A program made the position numbers and the translations under genes. Below are positions 50,653 through 55,579 of a stretch of DNA of 55,579 bases, in pieces; position 1 is the first letter of the stretch; each line of letters opens with the position of its first letter. The DNA lies in NCBI GenBank assembly GCA_003133745.1, contig PKZD01000037.1, forward strand, positions 6,437 to 62,015, in the 5' to 3' direction. The DNA comes from Candidatus Tyrphobacter aquilonaris (GTDB lineage: Bacteria > Vulcanimicrobiota > Vulcanimicrobiia > Vulcanimicrobiales > Vulcanimicrobiaceae). Below the pieces are notes generated by a model. The model was not told the origin of the DNA, did no database searches, and saw only the letters and a list, made by a program, of their open reading frames with translations.

Positions 50653-51795
50653 CTATCCCGAGCCGCCCGGCGCGACGAGGGACTTTCGACCCGTTGCCCT
50701 AGGCGCACCGGTTCCTGCGAGCGCCGCTGCGTAGAGTGCCGCGTATCGCTGCGCGGTGAGGTCGATCGAGAAGCCTGCGCGACAGGCTTCGAGCGACGCC
50801 TCCGTCGCCGATCTGGGCTCGAGCAGCACGCGCCGAACGCACGCCGCCACGGCCTGCGCGCTCCACGTCTCCGTAACGCGTTCATCGCCCAGAAGCTCGC
50901 GCGCGCCCGGCCACGGGGTCGCAACCACCGGAACGCCCGCGCAGAGCGCCTCGAGAATCGAAAGCGGCATCGCCTCGCTGCGCGACGTGTTCAGGAGAAG
51001 GTCCGATGCGGCGAGCAGATCGGTTACGTCATCGCGGTAACCGAGGAGGTGCAACCGGGCCGATACGCCGAGCGCCTCGCCGCGCGCAAGCAATGCGTCG
51101 CGCAATGCTCCGTCGCCGACAACCACGAGATGCGTCTGTTGTGGCAGCAGCGCAAGCGCTTCGAGCGCGAGGTCGTATCCCTTGACCGCGTCGAGGCGGC
51201 CGACGGCGAGGATCATGCTCGCGCCCTTCGGGACCCCAAGCACGGCACGACGCCGCGCACGATCCCGCGGCGTCATCGGAGATGAAGGCGCGATCTCGAT
51301 GCCGTTGGGGACGACCACAACGCGCTCCGGTTCGGGGCCTTCGTGGCGAAGGATGCGTTCGCGTTGCGCCTCCGAGAGCGCAACGATGACGGCCGTTCGG
51401 CGATGGAGCACGCGCGCGAGGAATCGCTTCGGCAGCGAATCGTGGAATGCGTTCGCATGCTCGGTGTGCACGATGCAGCCGGCACCTGCCGCGAGCGCGG
51501 CAAGCCGTCCCCAAAGCTTGGCATGAGCCAGGTGCGTGTGAACGACGTCGGGATGCGACTTCCGCAAGAAACCGACTAGTCTGAAGAAGAAGAGGAAGCC
51601 GCCGCCCTTCGCTCGACCGGCGTAGCCTCGCCCCGCCGAGTACGTCGGGAGATCCGACACCGACGCTGCAGGCGAGTCATAGAGCGTCGCAACCATCGCA
51701 TCGATGCCGGCGCGGCGCTGCGCCGCCACGAGAGCGGGGACGAAGCGTTCTCCGCCGTAGGTGCCGACCGCAGAGACGACGTGAACGACGCGCAT
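50653..51795 (-). CDS. GT4-family glycosyltransferase
   Basis: ATG 51795 overlaps the stop of the upstream glycosyltransferase gene (ATGA) and gives 380 residues. GT-B features: VHVVSAVGTYGGERFVPALVAA, DVVHTHLAHAKLWG, VVVVPNGIEIAP, ILAVGRLDAVKGYDLALEAL and the donor motif SEAMPLSILEALCAGVPVVAT. A 16-codon in-frame upstream extension is rejected because of the coupled start. Sugar specificity unknown. Confidence 0.92.
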   Translation of the reverse strand: MRVVHVVSAVGTYGGERFVPALVAAQRRAGIDAMVATLYDSPAASVSDLPTYSAGRGYAGRAKGGGFLFFFRLVGFLRKSHPDVVHTHLAHAKLWGRLAALAAGAGCIVHTEHANAFHDSLPKRFLARVLHRRTAVIVALSEAQRERILRHEGPEPERVVVVPNGIEIAPSSPMTPRDRARRRAVLGVPKGASMILAVGRLDAVKGYDLALEALALLPQQTHLVVVGDGALRDALLARGEALGVSARLHLLGYRDDVTDLLAASDLLLNTSRSEAMPLSILEALCAGVPVVATPWPGARELLGDERVTETWSAQAVAACVRRVLLEPRSATEASLEACRAGFSIDLTAQRYAALYAAALAGTGAPRATGRKSLVAPGGSG

Positions 51796-52853
51796 CACGC
51801 AGCGCTCTCCATCGTGTACCATTCCGCAAGGCGATCGCTCCAAAGATCGATCGAGAGCGAGCGCGCGAGCTCGGACGAGAGCGGCGTCACGCCGCGGAGG
51901 AGCGCGCGTTCGAGCGCGACTGCGAATGCCTGAGCGTCGTCAGCGTCGACGAGCTCGGTTCCCGCATCAGCACGGAAGGCGCGCTCGATGCCGGGAAGCG
52001 GGGAGGCGACGGCGGGGAGCCCGCAGCCTCGCGCCTCCAACAAGCCGTAGGTGACGGTCTCGACGCGGCTCGGCAGCGCAAAGGCGTCGCAGGCCCACAG
52101 GACCTCGCGAACGTCCGCGACGCAGCCTGCGTCGATCGTGCGATCGTGTGCGAGCAGTTTGAGCGACGCGGCCGACGGCGCGATCACGAGCGCGTGCGGA
52201 CGAGGCTCCATGGAGAGCAGCGCGCGAGCGAGCCGGTCCGCGCCCTTGACGTGCGCGTCGCGTCCGAAGAACGCAATCGCTCGATCTCGCGGCGCGAGAC
52301 CGAATGCGCGGCGCGCAGCCGCGCGCTCACGGAGCGTCGCGGGACGAAAGCGCTCGAGATCGACGCCGTTGGGCAGTTCGACCATCTGCGAACGCGCGAC
52401 GCCGTATTGTTCCAAGTACTCGATGAGATCGGGCGAGACGCAGTAGAAGCGCTCCACGAGGCGTTTTGCCACGGCATACTTTGCGTGGCGCGCCAGGTTA
52501 CGGCGAGCGGTGCTCTGCGCGACGCCCGAGTGCAAATGCCAGGCGAGGCGCGCATGCGCAGCCGTTGCGCCGAGCATGGCCGGGAGGGCCCAGGAGACGA
52601 AATGCGCGTGCACGACCGCCGGTCGCATGCGCGCGAGCGCGGCAACGACCTCGAACGCAGTCTTCGCATGGACCACCCGGACGCCGCTCTTGCGCAGCAG
52701 GCTCGTCCATGAATACCGCGCGCTCGACTCCGGGCAGAGCAGAACGGTTTCGAACTCCGCGTGGCGCTGTGCGAGTCGCACCAAGCCGGCGATGAAGCTT
52801 CCGCCCGCGGGATTTGCGAATGCCGCGACGTGCACGACGAGGGGGCGCGTCAC
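51795..52853 (-). CDS. GT4-family glycosyltransferase
   Basis: A 352-residue GT-B protein from GTG 52853, first gene of the leftward unit. Features: VVHVAAFANPAGGSFIAGLVRLA, AVVHAHFVSWALPAML, VELPNGVDLERFRPA, AFFGRDAHVKGADRLARAL and FALPSRVETVTYGLLEARGCGLPAVA. A gagg ribosome-binding site precedes the GTG. It is divergent from the gene at 52877 across 23 bp. Confidence 0.92.
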   Translation of the reverse strand: MTRPLVVHVAAFANPAGGSFIAGLVRLAQRHAEFETVLLCPESSARYSWTSLLRKSGVRVVHAKTAFEVVAALARMRPAVVHAHFVSWALPAMLGATAAHARLAWHLHSGVAQSTARRNLARHAKYAVAKRLVERFYCVSPDLIEYLEQYGVARSQMVELPNGVDLERFRPATLRERAAARRAFGLAPRDRAIAFFGRDAHVKGADRLARALLSMEPRPHALVIAPSAASLKLLAHDRTIDAGCVADVREVLWACDAFALPSRVETVTYGLLEARGCGLPAVASPLPGIERAFRADAGTELVDADDAQAFAVALERALLRGVTPLSSELARSLSIDLWSDRLAEWYTMESAA

Positions 52854-52876
52854 AAGGGCCTCACGAAGAATGTGGC

Positions 52877-53914
52877 GTGAAGTCCGTCGCCGTCATTCTT
52901 CCGGCCTACGAGCCGCGTCTGCACGGCGACCGCCGCGATGCGTGGCTCACCGCGCACGCGATACAGTTTGCGCGTCAGTGCACGCGCGCGAACGTGCGCG
53001 CGCGAATCTTTACGATCGGCGTGAGCGGCGCTCCGGAGGTTCACGCCGTCGGCGAACGCTGGAGCGTTTCGACGGGTCACGACCTGCTTGCCGGAATCGA
53101 GGCGTTCGCGCCGACCGAGATCGTGATCGAGCACGCGCCGCTTGCCTACGACGGGCAGGTCGCGGTTCCGCTCTCCGTCGCCGCGTGGGCCCGCGTCCAT
53201 CGCGTCCCGACAATTCTCGTCGCGCATCCCGAGTACGGACGCCGTTGCGATCCGCCGGAGCCCTCGATCATCGAAGCGATTCTTGCGGCACATCCCACGT
53301 TTGCTGCGGTCTCCGCGATCCTCTGCCACGAAACGGCGTGGGCTCGCGTTCTCGGACATCACATGCCTGCGCTCGTACTGCGACTCGACTTGCTCGACGA
53401 TTGGACGCCGGTCGAGCCCGCCGCCATCGTGCCGGTCGATACCGCCGCGTCCGCGTTCGTGTTGCTCGATGATGCGGCCGCCGGACCGGTTACGCATCTC
53501 TTCGAACAACTGCGTCGCGACGGCTTGGCGTATCGCTGCGCGGCGCTCTTTGCGACCGCGAAAGAGCAGGCGCGCCTCCGCGATGCGATGGCGGTCTCCG
53601 GAGCGCAAGAGCGGGTACAGATGATTGCCGTCGATGACTTCGCCGAACTGTCCGAGGCTTTCTCGGACGCGTCGCTCGTCATCGTTCCCGAGTCGCGCCG
53701 TTCCGACAACGCGATGCGCTGGGCACGCTGCGCCGCAACGCACGGACGGCGCGCCGTCGTGCTGCACGCAAACGGCCTCGCGCAGCCGATCGAATCGGTT
53801 GCGACCTCGAGTTGGACGTCGATCGCTCATCGTGTGCTCGCGCGCTTCGATGCAATCGCCGCCTCAGCGGCTGCCTTTGAAGAAGACGTCGAGGAGCCTC
53901 CGGTCGGCATCTGA
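52877..53914 (+). CDS. GT-B-like protein of unknown function
   Basis: GTG 52877 gives 345 residues with two Rossmann-like halves: SVAVILPAYEPRLHGDRRDA and EIVIEHAPLAYDGQ in the first, AFVLLDDAAAGPVTHLFEQL and DASLVIVPESRRSDNAMRWA in the second. The layout suggests a glycosyltransferase of GT4 type, but the usual donor-binding E-x7-E motif is not evident. AAGAAT sits 5 bp upstream and could be a -10 box. Its 3' end overlaps the convergent diguanylate cyclase gene by 51 bp, coding on both strands. Confidence 0.72.
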   Translation: MKSVAVILPAYEPRLHGDRRDAWLTAHAIQFARQCTRANVRARIFTIGVSGAPEVHAVGERWSVSTGHDLLAGIEAFAPTEIVIEHAPLAYDGQVAVPLSVAAWARVHRVPTILVAHPEYGRRCDPPEPSIIEAILAAHPTFAAVSAILCHETAWARVLGHHMPALVLRLDLLDDWTPVEPAAIVPVDTAASAFVLLDDAAAGPVTHLFEQLRRDGLAYRCAALFATAKEQARLRDAMAVSGAQERVQMIAVDDFAELSEAFSDASLVIVPESRRSDNAMRWARCAATHGRRAVVLHANGLAQPIESVATSSWTSIAHRVLARFDAIAASAAAFEEDVEEPPVGI

Positions 53915-55579
53915 GAGCCGCGAGAGGCGCGAGACGATATCGATGAGATCCTCGCTCGGCTGCGAGGACGGCGGCGGCTCCGGCACGGGTGTAGGCTCGG
54001 GCGCGGGCATCGGCTCGGGCGCAGGCGCGGGTTCGGGCTCCGCGATCGGTGCGGGCTCCGGGGCTGCCTGCGCGATCGGCTCGGGCGGCGCCGGCGGCGG
54101 CACGTAAGCAGGCGGCGTGTAGGGCGGCGGCGCGCACGTCGGGATCTCCGCCTCTCCTTGAACGATGAGGGGGCGCGTGACGACCGGCGGCGCCTGCGGC
54201 GGCGCGAAGATCGGCGTCGGCGGAGGCGGGGGAGGCGTCGGCGGTGCGGCCTTCTGAATCCCGGTCACGAGCGCCGGCAAGACTTTTTCGAGAATCTGCG
54301 CGACGACCGAAGACTCGGCGCCGGCGTTGGGTGCGGAACGAGGCGCGGGTGCGGGACGCGGCTCGCGCGCCGTCACCGGCGCAACCGGGGCGGAAGAAGT
54401 CGGCGCATCGGGCGCGTCGGCAGGCGCCGGCGTCACCGCATGCTCCGCCTCGCCCGCGCGCTGACCGCGGCGCGGATTCCCGCGCTTGCGGTGATACATC
54501 GCGCCATCGGCTTGACGCCACGCTTCGAAGAGGTCGCCCGCTTCGGAGCGCACGGAGAAACCGACGGTGGCGGGCGCGTTCGCTCGCATCATCGTCGATT
54601 CGATGTGCTCCCGAATGCGCGCCGCGGCGTTCGCGTCGCATTTCACGGCCAAGATCGAAAATTCGTCGCCGCCCACGCGCGCGACGACGTCGGTGCGGCG
54701 CACGCAACGTTCGAGAGCGTTTGCCGCATTCTTGATCAGCTCGTCGCCCTTCTCGTGGCCGAAGCGATCGTTGACGGCTTTGAGACCGTCGAGATCGATG
54801 ACGAAGATCACGGCGTCGTAGCCGTGACGGCTGCAGCGCTGATCCTCCGTCGCGAGCAACTGATCCCAGGCGCGACGATTGTGCAGACCCGTGAGCGGGT
54901 CGACGAGGGCGTCGGCTTGCGCGCGCTCCGTGCGCCGCGTCGCCTCCTCCAACGTCAACTCCGTGCGCACGACCGCGCCGAGCATTCCGGCCGCGTAATC
55001 GAGCAGGGGGCGCAGTTGGTCGAAGCGCTGCGGCGCAACGCGCTCACCGAAGGCGCAGAGAATCGCAAAAAGGTTGCCGTCGGCATCGGCGAGCGGGACG
55101 CCGTACGGCGCCACGGTCGCGGGATCGACGCCGCCCGAGCGACGATCGATGCCGCCGTTCGCGCTCATGACCGGCGTCGCGCCGAGCAGGTTCACCGTCG
55201 GAAGGTCAGAGAGCCGCCCAACCGAGAGATCCTGCGACGGAATATACCGTTGATAGTCGCCGACGCCGGTCACGATGCTGAGCGCGCCGCTTTGATTCTT
55301 GAAGAGCACCCAAGACGGAATCTGCAGCGCATCGGCGAGAAACCGCATCGTGCGCTCAACCGCTTGCTGATAACCTGCGGGCGGCTCCACGCTGACCGGC
55401 GGTCCAAATGAAGGCGCGGGTGCGGCGGGAGGCGGCGCAACAACCGGAGGCGGCGCGACAACGGGAGGCTGCGGCGGGACGTACGCCGGCGGAGCGGGCG
55501 CGGGCGGCGGCGGCACCGGTGCGGGAGCCGGCATCGGCGCGGGCGCGGCCGGCGGCTCGGCAATCGATTGGCTCGAGTC
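53864..55579 (-). CDS. GAF-GGDEF diguanylate cyclase with proline-rich tails, partial (N-terminus beyond right edge)
   Basis: The frame runs from the right edge (no stop back to 55579; an ATG at 55534 is internal) to 53864. After a Pro/Ala/Val-rich N-terminal segment comes a GAF-like domain (RTMRFLADALQIPSWVLFKN... PLADADGNLFAILCAFG), then a GGDEF domain with DPLTGLHNRRAWDQ, FVIDLDGLKAVNDRFGHEKGDEL and the active site ARVGGDEFSIL (about 54660-54685). RRTD five residues before GGDEF fits the RxxD inhibitory I-site. The C-terminal 180 residues are mostly Pro/Ala/Glu-rich with PPP runs, ending in a short helix (LIDIVSRLSRLSDADRRLLDVFF). It should make c-di-GMP, a usual regulator of exopolysaccharide, beside such a locus. 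Confidence 0.92.
   Translation of the reverse strand, partial: DSSQSIAEPPAAPAPMPAPAPVPPPPAPAPPAYVPPQPPVVAPPPVVAPPPAAPAPSFGPPVSVEPPAGYQQAVERTMRFLADALQIPSWVLFKNQSGALSIVTGVGDYQRYIPSQDLSVGRLSDLPTVNLLGATPVMSANGGIDRRSGGVDPATVAPYGVPLADADGNLFAILCAFGERVAPQRFDQLRPLLDYAAGMLGAVVRTELTLEEATRRTERAQADALVDPLTGLHNRRAWDQLLATEDQRCSRHGYDAVIFVIDLDGLKAVNDRFGHEKGDELIKNAANALERCVRRTDVVARVGGDEFSILAVKCDANAAARIREHIESTMMRANAPATVGFSVRSEAGDLFEAWRQADGAMYHRKRGNPRRGQRAGEAEHAVTPAPADAPDAPTSSAPVAPVTAREPRPAPAPRSAPNAGAESSVVAQILEKVLPALVTGIQKAAPPTPPPPPPTPIFAPPQAPPVVTRPLIVQGEAEIPTCAPPPYTPPAYVPPPAPPEPIAQAAPEPAPIAEPEPAPAPEPMPAPEPTPVPEPPPSSQPSEDLIDIVSRLSRLSDADRRLLDVFFKGSR

Overview
The window is dense, high-GC bacterial DNA (bases rich in cgcgcg/gtcgtc runs, many GTG/TTG starts, most gaps only a few bases). 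All housekeeping genes are bacterial. Gene order (YceD-rpmF-fabH-fabD-fabG-acpP-ffh-rpsP-KH-rimM), a CdaA-type c-di-AMP synthase with a ydaO-class riboswitch, an undecaprenyl-phosphate sugar transferase and an O-antigen-ligase-type protein suggest a deep-branching, probably uncultured 'terrabacterial' lineage. Candidatus Eremiobacterota/WPS-2 or a relative is my guess; it is an inference, not something the sequence proves.

Region 1 (1-6.9 kb): a lytic transglycosylase running off the left edge, then a rightward growth operon started by a textbook promoter that abuts the ATG (leaderless mRNA predicted). It carries YceD, L32, the type II fatty-acid synthesis core, Ffh, S16, a KH RNA-binding protein with a long disordered N-terminus, and RimM. 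plsX, trmD and rplS, often found in such clusters, are absent here.

Region 2 (6.9-16.3 kb): small envelope genes (TolB-N-like secreted protein, YihY membrane protein, copper-amine-oxidase-N-like protein, DoxX, divergent polysaccharide deacetylase, a small membrane protein), followed by the shikimate genes aroC-aroK-aroB and priA.

Region 3 (16.3-23.9 kb): rpsT and rsgA leftward; rightward a small unknown gene, then cdaA-ybbR-glmM. Directly after glmM lies a strong c-di-AMP (ydaO/yuaA) riboswitch in front of an NlpC/P60 cell-wall hydrolase. Synthase, nucleotide-sugar enzyme, second-messenger sensor and wall hydrolase therefore sit together. A coiled-coil protein, tRNA-Gln(TTG), a secreted phosphoesterase and a STAS protein follow.

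Region 4 (23.9-28.4 kb): glcF-like Fe-S protein and citrate synthase leftward, malate dehydrogenase rightward from a shared intergenic region with a 15-bp palindrome; a small unknown gene; then a gene-free 495-bp stretch with two nested inverted-repeat structures.

Region 5 (28.4-55.6 kb): a large exopolysaccharide/O-antigen-like locus of about 21 genes. It holds glycosyltransferases, a probable diacetamido-uronic-acid pathway (WecC/WbpA-type dehydrogenase, Gfo/Idh dehydrogenase, DegT aminotransferase, WbpD-like acetyltransferase), Ugd, a WcaJ-type priming transferase, an O-antigen ligase/Wzy-like protein, a deacetylase, a lipoprotein and a frameshifted GT39-like enzyme. It contains two unusual small-protein genes: a secreted protein with four 16-residue CPNG...PPNC repeats and a duplicated zinc-binding protein. 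The window ends in a GGDEF diguanylate cyclase with proline-rich tails, cut by the right edge. No Wzx flippase was recognised.
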